In this document: positions 16,569-24,794 of the stretch, piece by piece
Layout of the letters: each line of letters starts with the position of its first letter
Numbering within the stretch: the first letter of the stretch is position 1
Source of the DNA: Tistrella bauzanensis
Lineage (GTDB): Bacteria; Pseudomonadota; Alphaproteobacteria; Tistrellales; Tistrellaceae
DNA: 64,000 nt
NCBI RefSeq assembly: GCF_014636235.1
Contig: NZ_BMDZ01000006.1
Coordinates: forward strand, 1 to 64,000
Direction of reading: 5' to 3'
Position numbers and translations under genes: made by a program
Notes under the pieces: generated by a model
Told to the model about the DNA's origin: nothing
The model's database searches: none
The model's input: only the letters and a program-made list of their open reading frames with translations

Positions 16569-19500
16569 ATGCCTTATGACGCCGGACCGTGCGACGCCCA
16601 GTTGCACGACCTGAACCTTGCGCAGCGCGACATCTATTTCGATCGCACGCTCAACCCCGACCGGTTGTATCTGGTCGGCGGCCAGATGCATGTCGACGGC
16701 CCGTTCGATGAAGATGTCGCGCGGGCGGCCTATCGCGCCGCCGGTCGCGACGTCGCGGCGATGCGGGCGCGGCTGGTGGTGCGCGACCATCGCCCGATGC
16801 TGGCGGTGGCACCGCCGGACGATGCCGATGCGCTCGACATCGATATCGAGGATATCTCGGCCACGGCCGAGCCCGAGATGACCGGTGTGGCGCGCGCCGA
16901 GGCGCTGTGGGCGGAACCGATCCGGCCCGAAGACGGCGGGCTGATGCACGACATGCGGTTGATCCGCATCAACCCCCACCGGCGGATCGTGCTGTTCCGC
17001 TGCCATCACCTGATCATCGATGGCTGGGCAGGCCTGCAGTTGTTCGACCGGTTCCGCCGCGCCTATGACGCGATCAGGTCTGGTGTCTCGCCCGATCCGG
17101 ACCCGGCGCCGCTGCCCGATCCCACTGCGGAACTGGCGTGGATCGACAGCCCGAAAGCCGCCGCGGATGCCGCGTTCTGGGCCGCCGAGCTGGCCTGTAT
17201 GCAGCCGGCGGCCTTCCTGCGCCGGCCGCCCTTCGGCCCGTCGCTGAAGGCGCGATTGTCGATCGACCGCGACAGGTTCGGCCGGATCGAGGCGGTGGCC
17301 ACGGCCTGCGGCACGCCGATGCCGGCCCTGCTGATGACGCTGTTCGGCCTGCTGGTCCATGACCTGACCGGCCAGGAGGCGATCGTTCTGGCCACCCCGG
17401 TGCGCAACCGGATGACCGCCGCCGAGCGCGCCGCGATCACGCCCTATGTCCGGTTGATGCCGCTGGGGCTCGCCATCGACCCGAATGCCACAGTCGGCAC
17501 CGCCACGGCCGGGGTTCAGGCCGCGATGCGCCGTGGATTCCGCCACCAGCGCCTGCCGATGGGCGCGATCGGCAAGGCCCTTGGCCGCCGGCCCGGCGGG
17601 GGCGACGCGATGCTGGGCGATGTTCTGTTCTCGTTCGAAACCCGCGCCCGCACGCCGAGTTTCGACGGCTGCGCCACCGTGCTGCACCCGATCAGCCATG
17701 AGGGCGACAAATACGCCCTGTCGCTGCATGTCCGCGATCTGGGCGGCGAGGGGCTGGTGGATTTCGATCTGGCCATGGATGCGGCGCATTGGGGTGAGCT
17801 TGGCGCAAGTCCTGCCCTGGATCGCCTGGGGCCGATGCTCGATGCCTTGGCCGATGCCACCCCCGAGACGCCGCTTGGCATGCTGTTGGCGCCGATGCCC
17901 GGGGCCGAGGCCCGGCTGATCGCCCGGTTCAACGACACCGCCCGCCCCCTGCCGGGGGCTGCCGACGATGCCGCCAGCGTCATCGACCTGATCCGTGCCA
18001 CGGCGGCGGCAGCCCCGCAGGCGCCGGCACTGATCACGGCGGCGGGCGCCGTCACCAGCCTGGGCGCGCTGGATCGCTGGTCGGATGCCATCGCCCGGCG
18101 GCTGATCGACACCGGGGCCACCGCCGGCGATCAGCCGGTGATCGGCGTGATGATCGATCGCAGCCCGGCAATGATCGCCGCCGTGATCGGGGTGATGAAG
18201 GCCGGCGCCGCCTTCCTGCCGCTTGATCCGGCCCTGCCACCGGCGCGGCTGGCAGAACTGGCCGCGGATGCGTCGGCCACGGCCATCGTGACCTGCCCAG
18301 CCTTCGCCGACCGTCCCACCTTCATCGACAGCCCCACCTTCGTCGACCGGCCCACCTTCGCCGATCAGCTGGGCACGGCGCCGCCGGCGCCGCTCCTGGT
18401 GATCGGCGACACCGCCGATGTTGACATCGCCGCGACGCCGCCTCTGCCCGACCTGCCGGCCATTGGGGGCGATGACCTTGCCTATGTGCTCTATACCTCG
18501 GGCACCACCGGCCGGCCCAAGGGCGTGATGATCGGGCATGGGGCCCTGCTCAATCGTCTGGTCTGGCAATGGCACGCGCTGGGCCATCGCGTGGACGAGC
18601 CGGTCCTGCACCGCACCACCAGCAGTTTCGACGTCTCGGTATGGGAAATGCTGATGCCGCCGGCCTTCGGCGCGCCGATGGTGCTGTGCCCGGCTCTGAC
18701 CGCCCATGACCCGGCGGCCCTGGCGGCGCTGATCGCCCGCCACCGGGTCGCCTGCCTGCATTTCGTGCCGTCGGCGCTGAATGCCGCGCTGGCCGCGATG
18801 ACACCGGCCGACGACGCCAACATGGCCGGCGTCCGGCTGGTGATCACCAGTGGCGAGGCATTGCCGCCCGAATGCGTGCGCACCGTCGCGGCGCGCTGGC
18901 GGGCTGCGCGGATCATCAACCTGTACGGCCCGACGGAGGCCGCGATCGACGTCAGTCGCCATGACGGCGACCCGCAGGACACCCTGGTGCCGATCGGCCG
19001 CCCGGTCTGGAACACCAGCCTGCATGTGGTCGACCCGACGAACGGCGCCCCGGTCGCGGTGGGGCGGCCGGGCGCATTGATGATCGGCGGCGTGCAGCTT
19101 GCCCGCGGCTATCTGGGCCGGCCGGATCTGACCGCCCGGCGCTTCCCGATCGCGCCGGACGGCACCGGACGCCGGTGGTATGACAGTGGTGATCGTGCGC
19201 TGCTCACCCCCGATGGCGTGATGCTCTATCTGGGCCGGTCCGACGATCAGGTGAAGATCGATGGCGCGCGGGTGGAGCCGGACGAGGTCGCCGACCGCCT
19301 GCTCGGCCATCCCGCCGTGCGCGAAGCGGCGGTCAGGGCGGTGCGCATGCCGGGCGGGCAGCGGCTGATCGGCTGGTATGCCACCGGCGGCGTGGCGCTG
19401 GATGCGGCAGCCCTCAGATCCTGGGTCGCCGAACGCCTGCCCGGCTGGATGGTGCCGGCGGCGCTGATCGCGGTCGACAGCCTTCCGGTGCGCCCGAATG

Positions 19501-20567
19501 GCAAGCTGGATGCCGCCCGGCTGCCGATGCCGGTCGACGCCCTGAATGGGCCCCGCACGGCCCTGGCCCCGGCCACGCCGCTTGAGGCCGTGATCACCCG
19601 GGTATTCGCGCAGATGCTGAATGCCGCCGATATCGATGCCGGCAGCGATTTCTTCCTGGCCGGCGGTCATTCGCTGCTGGCGTTGCGGCTGCTGGCCGAG
19701 GTGGAGGCGGCGACCGGCCTGCGCGCTGATCTGAAACAACTGTTCCTGCACCCGACGCCTGCCGGGCTTGCCGCGGCCCTGGAGCGGTCGCGCGATGGCC
19801 GCCCGGCCACCGATGATCCGGTGCCACTGACCCCGCGCGATCCGGCCTGCGATCGGCCGCCGCTGTTCCTGCTGCCGCCGGTCGCGGGCGAGCCGGCGGT
19901 GTTCCTGGATCTGGCCCGACGGCTGGATCATCCGGCGATCGGCCTGCGCTTTCCGGCCGCCACTGCCGCCGGCCTGCCGGAATTCGCCCGCCATGCCGCT
20001 GCCTGCATGCTGGCCTGCCAGCCCGATCCGGCCGCCGATGACGGCGCGGCCCGGCGCCGCTGGCGTCTGGTCGGCTATTCGCTGGGCGGAATGGTCGCCT
20101 TCGAGGCGGCCCGGCTGATCGAGACCGCCCATCCCGGCGCGCGGGTCGATCTGGTGCTGCTGGACACGGCGGTGGCGCCGGTGCCGACGCATGACGACGC
20201 GGTCTCGCTGACATTCGAGCGGGAGTTCAGCCGCCGAGCCCTCGATACCCGCGATGCCATGGGGCGGACCGCCGCCACGCTGAACCGGGCTGCCATCGCA
20301 CGGCTGAAGGCGTTGGTGCTGCGCAATGCCCGTGCCGTCGCCGGCTGGCAGGCGCGCGGCGCCATCCGTGGCGACATCACCATGATATCGGCCCGCCGCG
20401 ATCCGGCCGAGCACCGGCCCGACCGCTGGGCCGCCCACACCACCGGCCGCTTCACCCGCATCGATGTCGATGGCGGCCATTTCGACCTGCTGGCCGACCG
20501 GCTGCTGCCCGAGATCGCCGGCATCATCGACGAGGCGCTGCTTGCGCCCGCAACCCTGCCCGCATGA
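16569..20567 (+). CDS. NRPS, C-A(Ser)-PCP-TE, EntF-like
   Basis: A single-module 1332-residue nonribosomal peptide synthetase. Domains: condensation (about 10-430) with HHLIIDG at 146-152; adenylation (about 470-1000) with YTSGTTGRPKG near 640 and SFDVSVWE at 686-693; PCP with phosphopantetheine Ser1035 in FFLAGGHSLLAL; thioesterase with nucleophile Ser1171 in VGYSLGGM and a C-terminal GGHFDLLAD. Aligned by eye to PheA, the ten-residue specificity code is D-V-W-H-I-S-L-I-D-K, the known serine code (EntF: DVWHFSLVDK). The start is set by AGGAGG at 16557-16562. The N-terminal C domain implies an acyl donor in trans, probably the ACP encoded next. Residues 579-596 are three FxDxPT hexads from an 18-bp array. 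Predicted product: an N-acyl-serine, released or oligomerised by the TE. Confidence 0.92.
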   Translation: MPYDAGPCDAQLHDLNLAQRDIYFDRTLNPDRLYLVGGQMHVDGPFDEDVARAAYRAAGRDVAAMRARLVVRDHRPMLAVAPPDDADALDIDIEDISATAEPEMTGVARAEALWAEPIRPEDGGLMHDMRLIRINPHRRIVLFRCHHLIIDGWAGLQLFDRFRRAYDAIRSGVSPDPDPAPLPDPTAELAWIDSPKAAADAAFWAAELACMQPAAFLRRPPFGPSLKARLSIDRDRFGRIEAVATACGTPMPALLMTLFGLLVHDLTGQEAIVLATPVRNRMTAAERAAITPYVRLMPLGLAIDPNATVGTATAGVQAAMRRGFRHQRLPMGAIGKALGRRPGGGDAMLGDVLFSFETRARTPSFDGCATVLHPISHEGDKYALSLHVRDLGGEGLVDFDLAMDAAHWGELGASPALDRLGPMLDALADATPETPLGMLLAPMPGAEARLIARFNDTARPLPGAADDAASVIDLIRATAAAAPQAPALITAAGAVTSLGALDRWSDAIARRLIDTGATAGDQPVIGVMIDRSPAMIAAVIGVMKAGAAFLPLDPALPPARLAELAADASATAIVTCPAFADRPTFIDSPTFVDRPTFADQLGTAPPAPLLVIGDTADVDIAATPPLPDLPAIGGDDLAYVLYTSGTTGRPKGVMIGHGALLNRLVWQWHALGHRVDEPVLHRTTSSFDVSVWEMLMPPAFGAPMVLCPALTAHDPAALAALIARHRVACLHFVPSALNAALAAMTPADDANMAGVRLVITSGEALPPECVRTVAARWRAARIINLYGPTEAAIDVSRHDGDPQDTLVPIGRPVWNTSLHVVDPTNGAPVAVGRPGALMIGGVQLARGYLGRPDLTARRFPIAPDGTGRRWYDSGDRALLTPDGVMLYLGRSDDQVKIDGARVEPDEVADRLLGHPAVREAAVRAVRMPGGQRLIGWYATGGVALDAAALRSWVAERLPGWMVPAALIAVDSLPVRPNGKLDAARLPMPVDALNGPRTALAPATPLEAVITRVFAQMLNAADIDAGSDFFLAGGHSLLALRLLAEVEAATGLRADLKQLFLHPTPAGLAAALERSRDGRPATDDPVPLTPRDPACDRPPLFLLPPVAGEPAVFLDLARRLDHPAIGLRFPAATAAGLPEFARHAAACMLACQPDPAADDGAARRRWRLVGYSLGGMVAFEAARLIETAHPGARVDLVLLDTAVAPVPTHDDAVSLTFEREFSRRALDTRDAMGRTAATLNRAAIARLKALVLRNARAVAGWQARGAIRGDITMISARRDPAEHRPDRWAAHTTGRFTRIDVDGGHFDLLADRLLPEIAGIIDEALLAPATLPA
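18303..18356. repeat. 18-bp tandem repeat, three units, in the NRPS gene
   Basis: Three contiguous 18-bp units (18303-18320, 18321-18338, 18339-18356) plus a partial fourth encode F-A-D-R-P-T, F-I-D-S-P-T, F-V-D-R-P-T, F-A-D. They lie in the adenylation domain between the N-terminal core and the A3 P-loop, probably a surface loop. Confidence 0.85.
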
Positions 20568-20638
20568 CCACCACCAGGCCACCTGCCACCACACCCACCA
20601 CCAGACCACCCACCACCAGACCACAAGGAGGCCCGACG

Positions 20639-20995
20639 ATGGCCCAGGCAACCGAACGGCAGATCCACGACATCATCATGGCAACACTTGGCGAGGTGAA
20701 CGAGGATCGCGACGAACCCTTCGATCTCGGCCCCGGCCCCGACCTGATCCTGTACGGCACCGGTGGTGTGTTCGACAGCATGGGGCTGGTCAACTTCCTG
20801 ACCACGGTCGAGGAAAAGCTGGAAGACGATCTGGGCGCGATGGTCTCTCTGACCTCCGAGAAGGCGGTGTCGCGCAAGGTCAGCCCCTTTGCCAGTGTCC
20901 GTGCCCTGACCGGCTTCATTCTGGAAGAGATCGCCGGCGACGATGCGGCCGAAGACGCGCAGGATGCAGCACCGCTCAGGGCCGCCGCTTCATGA
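20639..20995 (+). CDS. Free-standing acyl/peptidyl carrier protein
   Basis: A 118-residue carrier protein. Seen: amphipathic helices and the phosphopantetheine site Ser47 in GGVFDSMGLVNFL, with acidic helix II (TTVEEKLEDDLG). The frame is open upstream to 20564 over Thr/Pro-rich repeats, but AAGGAGG at 20625-20631 places the start at ATG 20639. It lies 71 bp after the NRPS stop and overlaps the next start (ATGA). It presumably receives the acyl group from the ligase at 12.1 kb, presents it to the SDR and halogenase, and donates it to the NRPS condensation domain. No phosphopantetheinyl transferase is encoded in the window, so one must come from elsewhere. Confidence 0.85.
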   Translation: MAQATERQIHDIIMATLGEVNEDRDEPFDLGPGPDLILYGTGGVFDSMGLVNFLTTVEEKLEDDLGAMVSLTSEKAVSRKVSPFASVRALTGFILEEIAGDDAAEDAQDAAPLRAAAS

Positions 20996-21429
20996 GCCGC
21001 GTGATCGTCACGCGGCGCGCCCTGATGCTTGGGCTCGCATCGGGGCTGATCTATGGCAGTTGGGCATATTTCGCCAACCACACGGCCGATCCGGCAGCGG
21101 CCCTGCGGGCCGCGGGCGTGCAGTTCGCGCTGAGCTTCGGCGCCACCGCCATACTGACCATGGCGATGGATGCAGTGCTGACCACGGGCGACGCACCGGC
21201 CGGCCTGACGCGGCGGCTGGCGGCGGCGGTGCTGCCGATCACCCTGCTGGCGCTGGTGTTCGCGGCGGCCCATGCCATCGCAGGCACGCCCCGCATCCTG
21301 GCCACGATCGCGCCCTCTTATGGCATCGGGCTGGTGTTCTGCGCGGTCTATGTCCGCAGCCGCGGCCGTGCCGGCGCAATACCGGCCGCGGTCGAGCCTT
21401 GCTCCCCGGCGCCGGGGCGCCAAGTATAG
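20992..21429 (+). CDS. Small four-helix membrane protein of the cluster
   Basis: A 145-residue protein with four hydrophobic stretches (about 10-27, 42-62, 75-95 and 103-119) joined by short charged loops (TTGDAPAGLTRR, CAVYVRSRGRAG). I do not recognise a family. It starts inside the ACP stop (ATGA overlap), so it is translated with the carrier protein. In such a cluster a small polytopic protein could aid product export or anchor the synthetase at the membrane, but this is guesswork from position alone. No signal peptide cleavage site or catalytic motif stands out. It lacks the size of a standard exporter. Confidence 0.7.
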   Translation: MSRVIVTRRALMLGLASGLIYGSWAYFANHTADPAAALRAAGVQFALSFGATAILTMAMDAVLTTGDAPAGLTRRLAAAVLPITLLALVFAAAHAIAGTPRILATIAPSYGIGLVFCAVYVRSRGRAGAIPAAVEPCSPAPGRQV

Positions 21430-21473
21430 GAGGATCCATCGCCAAGCAACACGAGACGCCGGAACCGGAGCCG

Positions 21474-22640
21474 ATGACCGAGCAGGACACGCGCCTGACC
21501 CTGACCACCGCCGGCAGCATGGCCGAGATCGACCCGGCCGCATGGGACACCCTGGCCGGTCCCGGCAATCCCTTCCTCGCCCATGCCTTTCTGGACGCGC
21601 TGGAACAATCCGGCTCGGTGTCGGAACAGACCGGCTGGCTGCCCCGGCATCTGATCCTGTCGACCGCCACAGGCCGGCTGGTCGGTGCCGTGCCGCTGTA
21701 TCTGAAGGCGCATTCCTGGGGCGAATACGTCTTCGACCACAGCTGGGCGCGCGCCTATGAACAGGCGGGCGGCGCCTATTATCCCAAGCTTCAGGCCGCT
21801 GTGCCGTTCACACCGGTGCCGGGGCCGCGCCTGCTGGCGGGCGATGGCCCCGACGCGCCGGCCATCCGCCGGGCGCTGGCCGACGGGCTGGTGGCGGTGG
21901 CCGAGACGTTGGAGGTGTCGGGCGTACATGCCACCTTCGTCGCCGATCACGACATGCCACCGCTGGCCATGGCCGGCTTCATGGAACGCCATGACGTGCA
22001 ATTCCACTGGCATAATCGAGGCTATGGCAGTTTCAACGATTTCCTGGCGGGGCTGGCGGCCCGCAAGCGCAAGACCATCCGCAAGGAACGCCAGAAGGTG
22101 GCCGACAGCGGCCTGCGCTTCCGGGCCCTGTCCGGCGCCGACATCACCGCCGAGGCCTGGGACGCCTTTCACCGCTTCTATCACGCGACGGTCGACCGCA
22201 AATGGGGCGAGGCCTATCTGACCCGCGATTTCTTCGACCGGCTGGGCCAGATGATGGCCGAGCGCGTGGTGCTGATCATGGCCTATGACGGCGACCGCCC
22301 GGTTGCGGGCGCCCTGAACCTGATCGGCGACGACGCGCTTTATGGCCGCAACTGGGGGGCGGTGGTCGACCTGCCCTTTCTGCATTTCGAGACCTGCTAT
22401 TATCAGGCGATCGATGTGGCGATCGAGCGCGGCCTCGCCCGGGTCGAAGCCGGTGCCCAAGGCGGCCACAAATTGCTGCGCGGCTATGAACCGGTCACCA
22501 CCCGCTCGGCCCACTGGATCGCCGATCCGCGCCTTGCCCGCGCGGTGAAGGGCTTTCTGGACCAGGAACGCGCCGCGGTCGACGCCGAGACCGAGGCGCT
22601 GGCCGATCATCTGCCGTTTCGACGTGACGACCCGGCTTGA
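21474..22640 (+). CDS. FemAB-like GNAT family N-acyltransferase
   Basis: A 388-residue protein of the FemAB-like (DUF482) GNAT group. Seen: NPFLAHAFLDALEQSGSV near the start, HNRGYGSFNDFLAGLAARKRKTIRKER in the middle (a conserved positively charged helix), FHRFYHATVDRKWG, GDRPVAGALNLIG and the C-terminal EAGAQGGHKLLRGYEPV. Members are cytoplasmic; characterised FemAB relatives transfer aminoacyl groups from tRNA, but this branch is not characterised to my knowledge. It is the last gene of the cluster operon and might modify or detoxify the product. A strong AGGAGG at 21428-21433 lies 4 nt before an in-frame ATC at 21438, well upstream of the chosen ATG, so the start is uncertain. Confidence 0.82.
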   Translation: MTEQDTRLTLTTAGSMAEIDPAAWDTLAGPGNPFLAHAFLDALEQSGSVSEQTGWLPRHLILSTATGRLVGAVPLYLKAHSWGEYVFDHSWARAYEQAGGAYYPKLQAAVPFTPVPGPRLLAGDGPDAPAIRRALADGLVAVAETLEVSGVHATFVADHDMPPLAMAGFMERHDVQFHWHNRGYGSFNDFLAGLAARKRKTIRKERQKVADSGLRFRALSGADITAEAWDAFHRFYHATVDRKWGEAYLTRDFFDRLGQMMAERVVLIMAYDGDRPVAGALNLIGDDALYGRNWGAVVDLPFLHFETCYYQAIDVAIERGLARVEAGAQGGHKLLRGYEPVTTRSAHWIADPRLARAVKGFLDQERAAVDAETEALADHLPFRRDDPA

Positions 22641-22673
22641 CCGCCCAGCGTGACGGGCCAGCGTGACGGCCGC

Positions 22674-22701
22674 TTGACGGCACCTCTGGCCCGCCTAAAA
22701 T
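22674..22701 (+). promoter_or_regulatory. Near-consensus sigma-70 type promoter
   Basis: TTGACG (22674-22679), 16-bp spacer, TAAAAT (22696-22701). This is one of the best -35/-10 pairs in the window. Transcription would begin near 22708, at or just before the first ATG (22711). It separates the nucleotidyltransferase and RiPP genes from the NRPS cluster. Confidence 0.6.
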
Positions 22702-22710
22702 TGTGCGCAC

Positions 22711-24345
22711 ATGATCCTGGTTCGAGTGTGCATGATGACCGGTCCCGCCGACACGCCACCATCACCGCTGATCAGAAGCCCGATGCTCGATCGGGCGGTC
22801 GAGGCGCTGACCTCATGGAGCCAGACCGTCGCCAACCAGGGGCTGATCGGCGGCGCCTGGTTGTTCGGCAGCGCGGTCAATGACGACGGCCTGCGTTTCG
22901 ACGCGGAGTCAAGCGATCTGGATGTCATCGTCGAGGTGCCGTGGGACAGCCTGGGCGTCAGCGGCCGGGTGACCGCGCTTCATCATCTGCGCGACGCCAA
23001 GATCGACCTGGAACAGACGCTGCTCAAGATCCTCCACCGCGCATCCGCCGATGACCAGATCGTCAGTCTGGTGCCGGTGACGGCATGGGAACGCGCCCTT
23101 GCTGTCCATAAGGATGGCAATTCGGCGATCCTGACCGAAACGCCGGCAATCGATCTGCTGAGCGGCAGTCGGCTTGCCAGACTGGCGGAGGCGTCATACA
23201 CGGTCCTGGCGCCACCGCATCGCGACCTGGCGCAACGCGTCCAGAAGACCCGCGCGGGCTTTCTCACCATCGGCGCCAATGGCCGGGTCCGGTTCGCGAT
23301 CGCGGCCCATGCCGACCCGGTTCCGAAAGAGCTGATACGGTCCTTTGCCGTGGCGACCGCCGATCCCGGCATGCCGGCGGCCCAGACGGCCGATCTGGCG
23401 CGCGGCCTGCGCGAACTGACCCTGGCCGTCGCCGCCGGGGCCAGCGACGATCGGGCCATGCATGCCTATGGCGTGTGGCTGGGTGTGCGTCAGGGCGCGC
23501 GCGGCAAGGTGGCGCCGGTGATATCGGTGCCGAACTATCTGGCGACCATCGAGATGATCTTCGACCGGGTGACACGGCAGTATCCGGCCATGACCGTCTT
23601 GCCGGCAGATCCCCCGCCCTCCGCCACACCCACTGCCGCACCCGCCCCGGTCACGCGCCCCGCGCCGCTTCCCGCCGAATTCGTGGTGTCGCTGAAGGAC
23701 ACGCTCGGCGGACGGGTGGCGGATAATCTGCGGGCGATCGCGGCGGCACGCGAGAATCTCCGCGCCGGCCTGACACCGGCCTTCTCGCTGCGCTTTGCGG
23801 AACACCCTCGGGCCGACATGCTGCTTTCCACCAATGACCGTGATCTGAGCGACGCCGACCATGCCCTGAAGCTGAAGGTGTTCGCGCGCCGGACCCGATT
23901 TCAGGCGAGACAGGCGCGACTGACCGACGGCATCGAGCTGATCCTGTATCATGGTGCGAACCTGTTTCCCGACCACGGCGACAAGTCGCTGTTCCGCTTG
24001 CTGGCACGCAGTATCGACGCCTGGATCGCCCATGCGGCGACCGGGCTGGTCAATATCGGTGGCGGCATCGAGGCATGGCATCCCGGCTTCTATCCCGATG
24101 AGCCGCTGGCCTTCTCATTCTCGGACCTGCCGCGAACCGGTGGCCAGTTGCTGACCGGCGAGCCGCCGACCCGACCATGGGAGGGCGATGTCCATGGCAA
24201 TTTCAGCCCGGACGTCCTGGCCGGCGGTTTCGTGCCCGAACTCGTATCGATCTGGCTGCATCGCCGCGACCGCCTGTCTCATCTGACCCCGGATGATCGC
24301 CAGGTGGCATTCATGATCGATCGCTGGCGATACGGCCCCAGGTGA
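22711..24345 (+). CDS. Nucleotidyltransferase-fold protein, function unknown
   Basis: A 544-residue protein with a pol-beta type nucleotidyltransferase signature: GGAWLFGSAVNDDG (48-60, the hGS motif) followed by SDLDVIVEVP (68-77, paired Asp69/Asp71). A third acidic ligand is not obvious; the strand expected to bear it reads IVSLVPVT. The C-terminal half (about 330-544) has no family I recognise, with notable segments ELILYHGANLFPDHGD and HPGFYPDEPLAFSFSDLP. A Pro/Ala linker near 295-325 divides the two halves. The promoter at 22674 puts transcription start so close to ATG 22711 that translation may begin leaderless or at a later Met (22732, 22735 or 22783). It lies directly upstream of two RiPP precursor genes, which it may serve. 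Confidence 0.7.
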   Translation: MILVRVCMMTGPADTPPSPLIRSPMLDRAVEALTSWSQTVANQGLIGGAWLFGSAVNDDGLRFDAESSDLDVIVEVPWDSLGVSGRVTALHHLRDAKIDLEQTLLKILHRASADDQIVSLVPVTAWERALAVHKDGNSAILTETPAIDLLSGSRLARLAEASYTVLAPPHRDLAQRVQKTRAGFLTIGANGRVRFAIAAHADPVPKELIRSFAVATADPGMPAAQTADLARGLRELTLAVAAGASDDRAMHAYGVWLGVRQGARGKVAPVISVPNYLATIEMIFDRVTRQYPAMTVLPADPPPSATPTAAPAPVTRPAPLPAEFVVSLKDTLGGRVADNLRAIAAARENLRAGLTPAFSLRFAEHPRADMLLSTNDRDLSDADHALKLKVFARRTRFQARQARLTDGIELILYHGANLFPDHGDKSLFRLLARSIDAWIAHAATGLVNIGGGIEAWHPGFYPDEPLAFSFSDLPRTGGQLLTGEPPTRPWEGDVHGNFSPDVLAGGFVPELVSIWLHRRDRLSHLTPDDRQVAFMIDRWRYGPR

Positions 24346-24491
24346 TCGGAGCGTGCCGGGACGCCGCGCCGACGGCATGGCCCGGTGAACCACGGGCAAC
24401 CCGGCCGGCCATTCCCGGATGCGCAAGGCGCCCGGCCGGTGCATTCTGTGGCCGTCGATGATCGACAAGGCGCCCCACGGAGGATGCAGCC
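24346..24491. other. Short leader region before the RiPP precursors
   Basis: 146 bp between the nucleotidyltransferase stop and the first precursor. No intrinsic terminator or convincing promoter is visible, so the peptides are probably transcribed from the promoter at 22674. GGAGG at 24479-24483 is the ribosome-binding site of the first peptide. Confidence 0.5.
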
Positions 24492-24764
24492 ATGGTTCCC
24501 ACATCCCGCCTGATCATGCTTGCCAGTGACCCGACCGTCGCCGGGGCGCTGGTGATGGCGCTGACCGCCGAGGATGCCGCCCGGGTTCTGGGCGATGCCG
24601 GCGAGGCGCGCGGGTTCAAATTCGACTGGCGATCGCTGATCCCGCGACTGAAGCGCCAGTCGGCCGATCGCGACCTCGACGATGCGGCGCTTGAAGGCGT
24701 CGCCGGCGGCGCCGGCGGCATGCCCGTGCCGCTGGCCGGACCCTGGTCGATCACCGCCAACTGA
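24492..24764 (+). CDS. Nif11-like RiPP precursor peptide 1
   Basis: A 90-residue peptide with a Nif11-type leader: helix-rich residues 5-48 including ASDPTVAGALVMALTAEDAA and RGFKFDW, then the acidic segment DLDDAALEGVAGG (61-73), which matches the double-glycine leader end of Nif11/NHLP-type precursors. Cleavage after G73 would leave a 17-residue core ending PVPLAGPWSITAN. A strong GGAGG lies 8 nt before the ATG. Its paralogue follows 30 bp downstream and shares residues 40-55 exactly (RGFKFDWRSLIPRLKR). No Cys is present in the core, so it cannot form lanthionine or thioether rings; Ser87, Thr88 and Trp86 are the modifiable residues. No maturation enzyme, C39 peptidase or exporter of a known kind is encoded nearby. 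Confidence 0.8.
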   Translation: MVPTSRLIMLASDPTVAGALVMALTAEDAARVLGDAGEARGFKFDWRSLIPRLKRQSADRDLDDAALEGVAGGAGGMPVPLAGPWSITAN

Positions 24765-24794
24765 TCCACATCTCGGCAAGCCGGAGCGCACCCG

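Noticed and set aside
16569..20567. Enterobactin-type siderophore synthetase
   Set aside because: The module matches EntF in layout and serine code, but no 2,3-dihydroxybenzoate biosynthesis or DHB-activating gene, siderophore receptor or exporter is present, and the cluster has a halogenase instead.
14118..20651. A very long open frame (over 2000 codons) antisense to the halogenase and NRPS genes
   Set aside because: It is rich in His, Arg, Gly and Gln, has no recognisable domain, and is the usual stop-poor antisense frame of high-GC genes. The plus-strand genes have clear catalytic motifs.
22711..24345. CBASS-type CD-NTase defence gene
   Set aside because: Only hGS and DxD are seen; the third acidic residue is missing and there is no adjacent Cap effector, ubiquitin-like accessory or membrane effector gene. 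Left as unknown.
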